From Halobellus sp. Atlit-31R (GTDB lineage: Archaea; Halobacteriota; Halobacteria; Halobacteriales; Haloferacaceae), in the NCBI GenBank assembly GCA_003665935.1, contig QPLR01000003.1, positions 248,001 to 312,000 of the forward strand: DNA of 64,000 nt, written 5' to 3'. Position numbers and translations under genes: made by a program. Under the pieces are notes generated by a model that ran no database searches, was not told where the DNA came from, and was given only the letters and a program-made list of their open reading frames with translations. How positions within the stretch are numbered: the first letter of the stretch is position 1; each line of letters starts with the position of its first letter. Below are positions 8,695-17,276 of this stretch, piece by piece.

Positions 8695-8770
8695 CGATTC
8701 AACCACGTCGAGGAGTCTACTTAACCGTTCCCCAGGAGACCAAATCGCCGCGCCGGAGCCGCACGAGGTG

Positions 8771-10798
8771 TCAGAACTTCCGTAGTAGACGGTCGTAGAA
8801 GCCCGATTCGTCGCCGTCGGCCAGTTTCTCGACGATCAGTTCGGGCGTCGACCGCGCGAGGTGGTCTTTCACCGGCGAGCGATCCACCACGAGTTCGCCG
8901 TCTTCGAGCCCGAGCGCCTGAATCCCGTCGACGGCGACGTCGAAAGTGGCCGCGTCGCGGATCTCGCCGGCCAGGTGCGAGACGAAGACGGCCGTGGCGG
9001 CCTGCTCGTCGAGCGCTTCGAGGATCCCGGCGATGATCTTCGCGGACGCGCCAGGTTCGGTGATGCTCTCGAGTTCGTCGACGAGGACGAGTCGGTTCGT
9101 CGCGCCGTCGGCGAGGTGCCGGAAGTCCCGGAGCGTGCTCTCGAACGCGCCGGCGTCGAGCGTGCCCTGCGTCTTCGCGTAGTAGTGCAACTCCGAGAAG
9201 CGTTCGAGTTCGACGTGGTCGGCCGGGACAGGCAGTCCCATCTGCGCGAGGACGACGACGAGCGCGACCAGATCGAGCGTCGACGTCTTCCCGCCGGAGT
9301 TGACGCCCGACAGCAGCGTCGCCCCCGAAACGCCGTAGTCGACGGGGTCGACCCCCTCGAAGCCGACGTCCAAGAGCGGCGAGCGCCCGGCCACGATCGT
9401 GAACCCGTGGCTGTCGCCCGCGGTTGCGCCCGTTCCCTCACGGCCACTCGCGTCGGCGTCCACGCCTCCCGCAACCTCGGGGAGCGTACAGTCGAAGTCC
9501 TCGGTGAAGCGAGCGACGGCGAGTTCGACGTCGAGTTCGAGTGCGTCGCGGACGAGCGACTCCACGGGCTCCCGAAGCGCCGAGAGGTCCGCCGCGAGTT
9601 CGCGCTTGAGCCGCGCGGCCCGGCGGTCGCGGCCGGCTTTGAGCTCCGTGCGGAGCCGCGAGATCACCGCCGACTCGTGTTCGACCGGGAACGACGGGTC
9701 GTCCGGGAAGGCGCGCTCGGCGAAGTCCGCCTCCTCGGGGCGGAGATCGAGCGCGTCCACGAGGTGCTCGCGAGCGGCCGCGACGGCGGCGTCGTACTCG
9801 TCGTCGAGTTCGCGATCGAGCAGGGAGTCGACGCGCGCGCCCTGTTCGACGAGCGAGAGGAAGTCCGTGCCCTCGATCGTGACGTTGCGCTCGCGGATCG
9901 CATCGCGGAGACGGTCGTTGGCGACGGATTCGGCGGTCGCGACCGTCGCGTCGAGGTCGTCGACCGCGATCGAGAGCCGGTCCAGTTCCGCGTCGCCGAC
10001 GATGGTCCCGTCCGCGGCGAGTCGGTCGAGCGCGTCGCGGAGGGCGTCGAGGTCGCACGGCGGGTCCAGCGCCGCTGCCTCGTGGACCGCCGCGGCCGCC
10101 TGGATCCGCGAGCGGTTCTCCGCGAAGAACGCGAGGACGCGTTCGGGGACGATCTCGTCGGGGTGATCGAGCGCGTCCGGCCGCACGCGGACGTCGCCGT
10201 CGACGTCGACGCCGGCGAACTGCTCGTCGAGAGCCACGACCGTCGAGTACGAGCGTGCGAGTTCCGCCAGCCCGCGGGTGTCCTCGACGACTTCGACGGA
10301 GAGTTCCGGGAACGCCTCCTCCGCGGCCGCGAAGCGCTCGGCGTCGGCGGTGGCGAGGCAGCGGTCACGGACGCGGCGGGTAGACGGCGGCGCGAGCGGG
10401 GCCACGCCGTCGAGCGCGTCCAGCACCTCGGGGTCGGGGTCGCGCTCGGTCGCCCGCTCGACGAACTCGCGGACCTCGGCGATCCGCGAGGCTGACTGCG
10501 TCGGGTAGAAGGTCTCGACGCGCTTTGCGGCGTAGTCGGTGACCGTCCGGTCGCGGAGGAGCGCGAGTGCGTCGTCGTACACCTCGCGGGCCCGGTCGGT
10601 CGCGAGAAAGCCGCCGTCGTCGTCGTGTCGCCGGCGGATCGCGCCGCGGGCGACGGCCGCCGCGCGCCCCTCCGAGAGCCCCGGCGCGCGGGCCAGAGTC
10701 GCGATATCGCCCTCGTTGAGTGCCCGTTCCGCGTCGTCGAGTTCCGCGAGCGCCGCCGCCGTCTTCTCGCCGACGCCCGGGATGGCCTCGAACTCCAT
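8771..10798 (-). CDS. MutS-family ATPase with N-terminal helix-hairpin-helix (MutS5-like)
   Basis: A 675-residue protein lacking the MutS mismatch-recognition domain. It begins with a helix-hairpin-helix (AIPGVGEKTAAALAEL and a second APGLSEGRAAAVAR), has a long central helical region with the MutS clamp/lever character, and ends in a MutS ABC-type ATPase. Walker A is LLSGVNSGGKTS near residue 500, Walker B is LVLVDELESIT, and the H-loop is FVSHLA. Archaeal MutS5-type proteins are thought to act on branched or recombination structures rather than mismatches. The ATG before EFEAIPGVG gives the compact domain; the longer open frame is unrelated. LarE is divergent on the other side. Confidence 0.85.
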   Translation of the reverse strand: MEFEAIPGVGEKTAAALAELDDAERALNEGDIATLARAPGLSEGRAAAVARGAIRRRHDDDGGFLATDRAREVYDDALALLRDRTVTDYAAKRVETFYPTQSASRIAEVREFVERATERDPDPEVLDALDGVAPLAPPSTRRVRDRCLATADAERFAAAEEAFPELSVEVVEDTRGLAELARSYSTVVALDEQFAGVDVDGDVRVRPDALDHPDEIVPERVLAFFAENRSRIQAAAAVHEAAALDPPCDLDALRDALDRLAADGTIVGDAELDRLSIAVDDLDATVATAESVANDRLRDAIRERNVTIEGTDFLSLVEQGARVDSLLDRELDDEYDAAVAAAREHLVDALDLRPEEADFAERAFPDDPSFPVEHESAVISRLRTELKAGRDRRAARLKRELAADLSALREPVESLVRDALELDVELAVARFTEDFDCTLPEVAGGVDADASGREGTGATAGDSHGFTIVAGRSPLLDVGFEGVDPVDYGVSGATLLSGVNSGGKTSTLDLVALVVVLAQMGLPVPADHVELERFSELHYYAKTQGTLDAGAFESTLRDFRHLADGATNRLVLVDELESITEPGASAKIIAGILEALDEQAATAVFVSHLAGEIRDAATFDVAVDGIQALGLEDGELVVDRSPVKDHLARSTPELIVEKLADGDESGFYDRLLRKF

Positions 10799-10887
10799 TC
10801 GAGGGAGCCTTCGCTCGCGATCGGACAAAACGTTACGGGTGTTCCGCGTGGCGGCGAGAAGGCCCACCCATTGGGGGCACGACAACG

Positions 10888-10897
10888 TACTTTTGAG
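10888..10897 (+). promoter_or_regulatory. Probable TATA box of larE
   Basis: TACTTTTGAG lies 22-31 bases before the larE ATG. It is a weak but correctly spaced archaeal TATA element, consistent with a leaderless transcript. Confidence 0.45.
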
Positions 10898-10918
10898 ACT
10901 GCACCCGGTACTGCGGAT

Positions 10919-11941
10919 ATGCGAACCGAGACGGGCGCAGACGTCGACGGAGCCGCGAGCGACGCTGGCACCACTGCGAGCGACGCCGATGGGGCTGCCA
11001 CCGACGCCGACACCACTACGGGCGACGCCGCCGAACCGTCGGTGGCACGGAAGGCCGAGGCGGTCCGCCAGTCGCTCAGCGACTGCGACGGCGTCCTGAT
11101 CGCCTTCTCCGGCGGCGTCGACTCCGCAGTGGTTGCCGCACTGGCGCACGACGAACTTGGTGACGATGCGGTCGCGTGCACGGCCAAGTCGGAGACGCTC
11201 CCCGCCGCGGAACTGGAGGACGCCCGACGGGTCGCCGACGAGGTCGGCATCCGCCACGAGATCGTCTCGTTCTCCGAACTCGACAACCCCGACTTCGTCG
11301 TCAACGACGGCGAGCGGTGCTATCACTGCCGGACGATGCGGTTGAGCCGGATGTACGAGGCGGCCCACGACCTCGGCATCGGGACCGTCTGCGACGGAAC
11401 CAACGCCTCAGACCCTGGGGAGGGCCACCGGCCAGGCCTCCGCGCAGTGGACGAACTCGACGTCCGCTCGCCGCTGCTCGAGGCCGGCATCGAGAAGGAC
11501 GAGGTGCGTGCGATCGCCGACGAGTACGGTCTCTCCGTCGCCGACAAGCCGTCGATGGCGTGCCTCTCCTCGCGGATCCCCACGGGACTGGAAGTGACGC
11601 CCGAACGCCTCACGCGCGTCGAGAAGGCAGAGCGCGTGCTCCGGGAGTGGGGCTTCTCGCAGTTCCGCGTCCGCGACCACGACGGCCTCGCGCGGATCGA
11701 GATCGCCGCCGACGAACTCGAGGCGGCGCTGGATCACGACTTCGTCGTCGCGGCCCGCGAGCATCTCTCGGACCTCGGGTTCGATCACGTGACGCTCGAT
11801 CTCCACGGCTATCAGACGGGGAGCGTCAGCCCGGCGGGCGAGGACGAACAGGACGACGCGGGCGCCGACAGCGACGAGTCGGGAGACGAACCGCTCGTCG
11901 AGGACGTGTTCGCGGCCGAGTATCCGACCGCAGACGAGTGA
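10919..11941 (+). CDS. larE: Sulfur transferase LarE for nickel-pincer cofactor synthesis
   Basis: LarE adenylates the LarB product and inserts sulfur into its two carboxylates, making the thioacids of the nickel-pincer nucleotide. The 340-residue protein has the PP-loop SGGVDS at residues 64-69 and the family motif SMACLSSRIPTG with Cys215, at the position of the sacrificial cysteine of Lactobacillus LarE. It also has a Cys-Tyr-His-Cys pair (Cys134, Cys137). Three such cysteines are the mark of LarE enzymes that hold a [4Fe-4S] cluster and act catalytically, so I infer that type. The first 40 residues are a low-complexity Ala/Asp/Thr extension, and the C-terminal tail is acidic. Confidence 0.9.
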   Translation: MRTETGADVDGAASDAGTTASDADGAATDADTTTGDAAEPSVARKAEAVRQSLSDCDGVLIAFSGGVDSAVVAALAHDELGDDAVACTAKSETLPAAELEDARRVADEVGIRHEIVSFSELDNPDFVVNDGERCYHCRTMRLSRMYEAAHDLGIGTVCDGTNASDPGEGHRPGLRAVDELDVRSPLLEAGIEKDEVRAIADEYGLSVADKPSMACLSSRIPTGLEVTPERLTRVEKAERVLREWGFSQFRVRDHDGLARIEIAADELEAALDHDFVVAAREHLSDLGFDHVTLDLHGYQTGSVSPAGEDEQDDAGADSDESGDEPLVEDVFAAEYPTADE

Positions 11942-11954
11942 GACGGCCGACGGG

Positions 11955-13883
11955 TCAGGCCGCGCGACCTTCGCGGGACGCGAGCAGGAGGCGAACCGCC
12001 TCGTAGCCGAGCAGTAGTCCGACCACAACCCCACCGGCCAGCGCCGGAGCGAGGTTCAGCTCGGTGATCCACCGGAGGACGGCCGGATCCGGGCTGCCGA
12101 GATACCCCACGACGATGGCGAACAGCCACACCGGACGGCGGGCCGTGTCGACTGCGAGTCGGACCCGCAGCATCCGTCGCGAGCGGCCGTAGCGGCGCAG
12201 GAGCAGCGAGGCGAGCTCGAACGCCCCAACGAGGGCACCCGCGATGAGCAGGGGCGTGTACACCGCGAGGCCGTTGGCCGCGAGCGTCTCGACGACCACC
12301 GCGGGAAGCAGGTCGTAATAGCCCGTCGGGACTGACAGCGGGCTGAGGAGGTAGCCGACGAGCGCCGCGAGCACGACAGCCTGGGGACGGCGGGCCGCCA
12401 GTCCGTCGGCGGTGGGGATCAGCGACCCTCTCGCGGTCCACCGCAGCGCGAACAGCGTCCCCTCGAACAGCGCGATCATCGTCGCGCCGATGATGATCGG
12501 GGCCATCCCGGTCGGGTCGGGGCTGACGAGGAAGGCGAGTCCGAGGAACGTCCCCCAGAAGAGCAGCCGGCGGTCTTCGAGCCACCGCCGCGTGACGAGG
12601 TTCATCATAATCGCCAGCATCACGAACAGCGGGATCTGGAAGATGATCGCGTTGTAGCCCATCAGGATGAGGATGAGGTTGAACGTCTCCTTGAGGCCGA
12701 ACGCGACGAGCGCCGTCCCGGTGGTGTAGGAGGTGAAGTACGCGAAGATGGTCGGGAGCACCAGAAAGTGCGCGAACGAGATCCCGACGAACGCGAGGAT
12801 GAGGCTCGTCGGCACCGCTGCGAGGTAGTAGCGCCGTTCTTTGGGGTACAGCCCCGGCCGCATAAACAGGTACGTCTCGTAGACGAAGACGGGCAGGCCG
12901 ATGACGAGGCCGCCGAGCGCGGCGACCTTCAGTTCGGTCAAGAGCAACTCCAGCGGGCCGTAGACGCGGGGTCGGCGGTCGACCACTTCGGGCGCGCCCG
13001 GAATGTGCTTGTTCCAGAGGAAGTCGATGACCTGCGTGGAGCTGACGAGGTCGAGCCCGAACGCGGAGTTGACGAGGTCGGCACCCGGATACAGCAGGAG
13101 CGTGACGAGGCCGCCGACGCCGAGGACGACCGCCAGCCGACGGATCATCTCCTCGATGTGCTCAGCCAGCGGCATCTCCTCGTCGCTCTCGGGGCCGTCG
13201 GAGACGAGTCCCTCGTCGACGAGAGGGTCAGAGGCGCCGGCAGTCTCGGAGCCGGGTGCGGGATTCGCGGTCGCCGGCTCGCCGCCGTCGGTGCCGGCGA
13301 CGGCCGTATCGTCGGATGCTGCCGGGGCACCGGCGTCGGCGACGCTGAAGTCGGCCTCGTCGGGTCCGGGAAGGTCGAGTTCGGGGTCGGGTGCGGAATC
13401 GTCGTCGGATTCGGGTGCGGAGTCGTCGTCGGATTCGGGTGCGGAATCGTCGTCGGATTCGGGTGCGGAATCGTCGTCGGACTCGGGTGCGCCTCCGTCA
13501 GCGTCCGACTCCGCGATCTCCTCCACGGCGTCCGCCCGTTCGGCGCCCTCGGACGCCGGCGCTGCGTCGTCTTCGGTCGCCGACCTGCCTTCGGCGTCTG
13601 GACCGTCGCTTTTGATCGCCGAGGTCGAGGGGTCGGCGTCGCTCTCGGGATCGGCGTCGCGAGCGTCGTCGGAACCGGTGAGTGACGATTCGGTGGGTGA
13701 CGAGTCGGAGCCCGGACTGCCGTCTGCGGGCGACGTCGACGCCTCGTCGGCGTCGGACGGCTCTCCGTCGCTCGTGTCAGCGTCCGAAGGAGGCGAGTCC
13801 GCGGCAGGCTCCGACGGGTCCGCATCGGTCGTCGATGCGTCGGCGTCGGGCGTCTGGTCCGCGTGCTCCGGATCGTCGGCCAT
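11955..13883 (-). CDS. Sec-independent translocase TatC, single-domain type (TatCo-like)
   Basis: TatC is the receptor and core of the twin-arginine pathway, which exports folded proteins; haloarchaea use it for most secretion. The 642-residue protein starts with about 230 residues of acidic Ser/Asp/Glu/Ala low-complexity sequence. The TatC domain begins at MPLAEHIEEMIRRLAVV and has the usual motifs (PLELLLTELKVAALGGLVIGLPVFVYETYLFMRPGLYPKERR, seen in parts; F/P-rich fifth and sixth helices). Beyond the six TatC helices another four or five hydrophobic segments follow. It is divergent from the double TatC, as expected for the haloarchaeal tatCo/tatCt pair. I assign the o type because the neighbour is the fused t type. 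Confidence 0.9.
   Translation of the reverse strand: MADDPEHADQTPDADASTTDADPSEPAADSPPSDADTSDGEPSDADEASTSPADGSPGSDSSPTESSLTGSDDARDADPESDADPSTSAIKSDGPDAEGRSATEDDAAPASEGAERADAVEEIAESDADGGAPESDDDSAPESDDDSAPESDDDSAPESDDDSAPDPELDLPGPDEADFSVADAGAPAASDDTAVAGTDGGEPATANPAPGSETAGASDPLVDEGLVSDGPESDEEMPLAEHIEEMIRRLAVVLGVGGLVTLLLYPGADLVNSAFGLDLVSSTQVIDFLWNKHIPGAPEVVDRRPRVYGPLELLLTELKVAALGGLVIGLPVFVYETYLFMRPGLYPKERRYYLAAVPTSLILAFVGISFAHFLVLPTIFAYFTSYTTGTALVAFGLKETFNLILILMGYNAIIFQIPLFVMLAIMMNLVTRRWLEDRRLLFWGTFLGLAFLVSPDPTGMAPIIIGATMIALFEGTLFALRWTARGSLIPTADGLAARRPQAVVLAALVGYLLSPLSVPTGYYDLLPAVVVETLAANGLAVYTPLLIAGALVGAFELASLLLRRYGRSRRMLRVRLAVDTARRPVWLFAIVVGYLGSPDPAVLRWITELNLAPALAGGVVVGLLLGYEAVRLLLASREGRAA
13387..13482 (-). 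repeat. 24-bp tandem repeat in the tatC N-terminal region
   Basis: Four almost identical 24-bp units (differing at single bases) lie head to tail, with a partial fifth after 13483. On the coding strand they give an octapeptide of the type E-S-D-D-D-S-A-P. The repeat forms part of the acidic cytoplasmic extension of TatC and can change copy number without frameshift. Confidence 0.9.
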
Positions 13884-13907
13884 TCATCAGAGTTTCGCCC
13901 CCCGGAT

Positions 13908-13916
13908 CTTATAGGC
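13908..13916 (-). promoter_or_regulatory. TATA box of the single-domain tatC
   Basis: Read on the minus strand this is GCCTATAAG, about 25-33 bases before the start at 13883, a good archaeal TATA box with leaderless spacing. Confidence 0.6.
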
Positions 13917-14012
13917 CTTTCCGCATCGGTCGGTCTCCCACTGTCTCAGTCGGTCGATGTAGCGCGGGGGGCGGCTGTTCCAGCGCTCCGACGCCGGCGG
14001 AGCGGTCGAAAA

Positions 14013-14021
14013 GATTGATAA
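14013..14021 (+). promoter_or_regulatory. TATA-like box of the double tatC
   Basis: GATTGATAA lies 24-32 bases before the ATG at 14045, preceded by an A-rich GAAAA that could be a BRE. Together with the opposite-facing box at 13908-13916 it makes a compact divergent tatC promoter region. Confidence 0.5.
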
Positions 14022-14044
14022 CCGCGAGCGGGCTCAGTTCACCT

Positions 14045-16252
14045 ATGTCTAGCGCGCTCGACGAGGACACGAGACAGACGCTCGACGCCGGCCGCGAGAC
14101 CGCCGGCGCGATGCTTCGAGCTGCGCAGAAGGACCTGCAGAAAGTCTTCATCGTCTTTCTGGTCGGCTTTCTCGGCTCGTTCTACGCGCTTCGACTCTTC
14201 GTGTGGGATTTCTTCAAAGGGGTCACCCGCGCTCAGATGTCGGCGCAGGTGAGCGGTGAGGTTTCGATCATCGCACAGACGCCGTTCGACGTCATCCTCC
14301 TGCAGGCGAAGATCGGGCTCGTGGTCGGGGTCGTGCTCGCCGCGCCCGTGTTCGTCTACTTCTCCAGAGACGCGCTCAAAGTACGCGGGCTGTGGCCGTC
14401 GTCGCCGATTCCGGTCTGGAAGCTCGCGTTGATCCTCGTCGGAATGGTGGGGCTGTTCGTGCTCGGCGTCGCCTACGGCTACTACGTCTTCTTCCCGTTC
14501 ACGTTCTCGTTCCTGGCGCAGAACGCCATCGCCGCCGGGTTCACGCCGACGTACTCGATCGTCAAGTGGGCGCAGTTCATCTTCCTGCTCACCGCCTCGT
14601 TCGGTCTCGCGAGCCAGTTGCCGCTCGCGATGACCGGGCTCTCGTACGCCGAGATCGTGCCCTACGAGACCTTCCGCGACAAGTGGCGGCACGCCTTCGT
14701 GGGCGTCTTCGCCGCCGGTGCGATGTTCACGCCGCCGGATCCGTTCACCCAGATTATGTGGGCGGTCCCCGTGCTGACGCTGTACGGGATCAGCCTCTAT
14801 CTCGCGAAGATCGTCACGACCGCCCGTCGCGGCAGCGAACAGATGAACGTCGCCGGAACGGTCGGCGCTCACTGGAACTCGATCGCCGGCGTCGGTGTCG
14901 TCGGTGGACTGCTCGTCTACGTCTTCTTCGAGCGCGGCGGCGTCGCCTACTTCAATCAGGGGCTCGCCGCGATCGGCAGCGACTACGTCGTCTACGCGCC
15001 CGGCTCGACCGCGGTGCTCGGCGCGTACGTCGCCGTCGCCGCCGTGCTCGCTGCCACAGTCGCCGTCAGCTACTTCGTCTATCGGGATCTCGACGACCTC
15101 GCCGTCGTCGAGGCGGGGATCGGCGACCCGACCGCCATCGATCTCGGCGACCTCGACGCCGGCGGCGTCCGCTCGGCCCCGCCGGAGATCTTCGGTGCGA
15201 TGGACGAAGACGAGGCGATGGCGGCCGCCGGTGACGCGCTCGACGCGGGCGACAAGGAGAAGGCCCGCGCGATCGTCGACCGGTTCGATCAGGACGGCGA
15301 CGCGGACGGGGAGGACAGCGAGACTGCGTCCGGGGCCGGTGCGAACGCGGACGGCGAGCAGGGTGGCGGGTCGATCGGCGACCGGGCCGCCCGCGCCGGC
15401 AGCACGTTCTTCGACGAGTTCAGGGGCGGCGACGGCGAGGAAGCCGAATCAGAGGAGGACGACGACGGCGACTTCGAGGGCTACTACACCGACGTCGCGT
15501 TCATCCTCGACTCCGTCACCTCGAACGCGTTCCGCATCGTCGCGGTGTTTATGACCGTGCTGGCGGTCACCTTCGGCTGGCTCTACACGGGCGGAATCAA
15601 GCGCGTCTACGAGGACTTCCTGAGCCGTCTGCCGGCGCAGGTCCGGCCCGAGGAAGTGCTCGACGTCGTCGCCCTCCACCCGATGGAGGCGCTGGTGTTC
15701 CAAGTGAAGTTCTCGACGATCATCGCCGCGCTGGCGACGGCGCCGCTGCTGGCGTACTACGCGTGGCCGGCGCTCCGCGAGCGCGACATCGTCAGGCAGC
15801 GCCGCCGGGCGGTCTTCGTGTGGACCGGCGCACTCACAGCGGGGCTGATCGGCGGGTTCGTGCTCGGCTACACCACGATCGCGCCCTCGGTCATCTCCTG
15901 GCTGGTCAGCGACGCCGTCCGGGCGAATATGGTGATCGCCTACCGCATCACCAACTTCTTCTGGCTCATCGTCTTTACGACCGCCGGCATCGGTTTCCTC
16001 GCGGACGTTCCGATCGCGATGATCCTCCTCAACAGCGCCGGCGTCACTTACGACACGATGCGCGGCCGCTGGCGCGAGGTGACCGTCGGGATCCTCGCCG
16101 TCGCGGCGCTGTTTACCCCCGCAGACGTGCTCACGATGTTCCTCGTGACCATCCCGCTGATGGCCGCCTACGGGATCGGACTCGGCGTGCTCTTCGTGAT
16201 CACGCTCGGCGGACGACGCGATCTCGCCCCGTCCCGCGGGACTGAGGTCTGA
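14045..16252 (+). CDS. tatCt: Double-domain Sec-independent translocase TatC (TatCt-like)
   Basis: Haloarchaeal TatCt is a natural fusion of two TatC units. Here residues 1-280 hold the first unit (DLQKVFIVFLVGFLGSFYALRLF, then MLF/GLASQLPLAMTGL and a P-P-D-P-F-T-Q motif). An internal acidic linker follows around residues 390-480, and residues 485-735 hold the second unit (VAFILDSVTSNAFRIV, ALVFQVKFSTIIAAL, ADVPIAMILLNSAGVTYDTMRGRWREV, seen in parts). About 14 transmembrane segments are expected. The ATG start gives MSSALDEDTRQ; the longer open frame crosses the divergent tatC promoter and is rejected. The gene probably serves the large set of Tat substrates, such as the halocyanin in this window. 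Confidence 0.93.
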   Translation: MSSALDEDTRQTLDAGRETAGAMLRAAQKDLQKVFIVFLVGFLGSFYALRLFVWDFFKGVTRAQMSAQVSGEVSIIAQTPFDVILLQAKIGLVVGVVLAAPVFVYFSRDALKVRGLWPSSPIPVWKLALILVGMVGLFVLGVAYGYYVFFPFTFSFLAQNAIAAGFTPTYSIVKWAQFIFLLTASFGLASQLPLAMTGLSYAEIVPYETFRDKWRHAFVGVFAAGAMFTPPDPFTQIMWAVPVLTLYGISLYLAKIVTTARRGSEQMNVAGTVGAHWNSIAGVGVVGGLLVYVFFERGGVAYFNQGLAAIGSDYVVYAPGSTAVLGAYVAVAAVLAATVAVSYFVYRDLDDLAVVEAGIGDPTAIDLGDLDAGGVRSAPPEIFGAMDEDEAMAAAGDALDAGDKEKARAIVDRFDQDGDADGEDSETASGAGANADGEQGGGSIGDRAARAGSTFFDEFRGGDGEEAESEEDDDGDFEGYYTDVAFILDSVTSNAFRIVAVFMTVLAVTFGWLYTGGIKRVYEDFLSRLPAQVRPEEVLDVVALHPMEALVFQVKFSTIIAALATAPLLAYYAWPALRERDIVRQRRRAVFVWTGALTAGLIGGFVLGYTTIAPSVISWLVSDAVRANMVIAYRITNFFWLIVFTTAGIGFLADVPIAMILLNSAGVTYDTMRGRWREVTVGILAVAALFTPADVLTMFLVTIPLMAAYGIGLGVLFVITLGGRRDLAPSRGTEV

Positions 16253-16344
16253 GCCGCGTCCGCTCGGCCACCACGCGACGCCTCGAACGCCCCACTCCGG
16301 GGGGAGAGCGAGGAGTCTAAGTGTTCGCGAGAGAATCCCGTGAT

Positions 16345-16518
16345 ATGTCCAAGATAAGCGTGGAGATCCCCGACGAGCTCCTCGCGGACCTCGACGACCA
16401 CGTCGGCGACGACGGGAAGTTCGTCAACCGCAGCGACGCCATCCGCGCGTCGATCCGGAAGACGCTGGACAGGTTAGACGAGATCGACGCCCGACACGGA
16501 CGGCTGGACGATGAGTGA
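16345..16518 (+). CDS. Ribbon-helix-helix DNA-binding protein (CopG/NikR-like N-domain)
   Basis: A 57-residue regulator. The strand MSKISVEIPDELLADLDDHV is followed by the helix pair NRSDAIRASIRKTLDRLDEID, the classic ribbon-helix-helix arrangement; dimers insert paired strands into the DNA major groove. There is no effector domain. The 3' end overlaps the transporter gene by 8 bp (ATGAGTGA), so the two are translationally coupled and the regulator plausibly controls its own operon. Confidence 0.88.
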   Translation: MSKISVEIPDELLADLDDHVGDDGKFVNRSDAIRASIRKTLDRLDEIDARHGRLDDE

Positions 16519-17224
16519 CACCCGCGCTCAGTCGGGTCGCATCGCGCTCGTCGCGCTGTTCGTGACGGCGCTGACGACGGCGCAGCTGACCGCCTCGAAA
16601 CTGCTCGCCTTCGGACTTCCGACCGAACTCCCGGTGACGGGTGCGAACGTCATCCTGCCCGGCGCGGCCCTGGCGTACGCGCTGACCTTCTTCGCGTCTG
16701 ACTGCTACTCCGAGCTGTACGGCCGCCGCGCGGCGCAGGTGATGGTCAACGTCGGCTTCGTGATGAACTTCGTGCTCCTGGCGCTCGTCTGGAGTACGAT
16801 CCTCGCACCGGCGGCCAACCCCGAGTCGGCCGCACAGTACCGCGCGGTGCTCGCTCCGGGGACGAACATCGTCATCGGGAGCCTACTCGCGTACGTCGTC
16901 AGCCAGAACTGGGACGTCCTCGTCTTCCACCGGATCCGCGACGCCACCGGCCCGTCGATGCTGTGGCTCCGGAACGTCGCTTCGACGGCGACGAGCCAGG
17001 CGATCGACACGGTGCTCTTCGTCGCAGTCGCGTTCTACGTCGCGCCGCAGATCCTCGGCTTCGGCAACGCGCTGCCGATTCCGGTGATCCTCTCGCTGAT
17101 CGTCGGTCAGTACCTGCTGAAACTGCTCATCGCGCTCGTCGACACGCCGTTCGTCTACGCGGTCGTCGGCTTCTTCGGCGGGTCGAACATCGACGCGCGG
17201 GACGAGGCCTGGGCAGCCAAGTAA
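16511..17224 (+). CDS. Queuosine-precursor-type transporter (VUT/YhhQ family)
   Basis: A 237-residue membrane protein of the YhhQ/VUT family, members of which import 7-deazaguanine precursors. Diagnostic segments are ASKLLAFGLP near residue 28, FFASDCYSELYGRRAAQ near residue 60 (the family hallmark, F..SDC.SE.YG...A), a central SQNWDVLVFHRIR near residue 137 and the late LVDTPFVYAVVGFF. About six transmembrane helices are present. In archaea the end use would be archaeosine in tRNA; this is inferred from family. It is the second gene of a two-gene operon with a ribbon-helix-helix regulator. Confidence 0.85.
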   Translation: MSDTRAQSGRIALVALFVTALTTAQLTASKLLAFGLPTELPVTGANVILPGAALAYALTFFASDCYSELYGRRAAQVMVNVGFVMNFVLLALVWSTILAPAANPESAAQYRAVLAPGTNIVIGSLLAYVVSQNWDVLVFHRIRDATGPSMLWLRNVASTATSQAIDTVLFVAVAFYVAPQILGFGNALPIPVILSLIVGQYLLKLLIALVDTPFVYAVVGFFGGSNIDARDEAWAAK

Positions 17225-17276
17225 TCGGCCCGCGACTCCCGAGCGCCGCACGGTCTCGCAGAAACGCTCGACGACG

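Noticed and set aside
8695-8770. Replication origin next to orc
   Set aside because: Too short, and no recognisable origin recognition box or A/T-rich unwinding element.
13387-13482. CRISPR-like repeat array
   Set aside because: The 24-bp units are directly tandem without spacers and lie in frame inside tatC.
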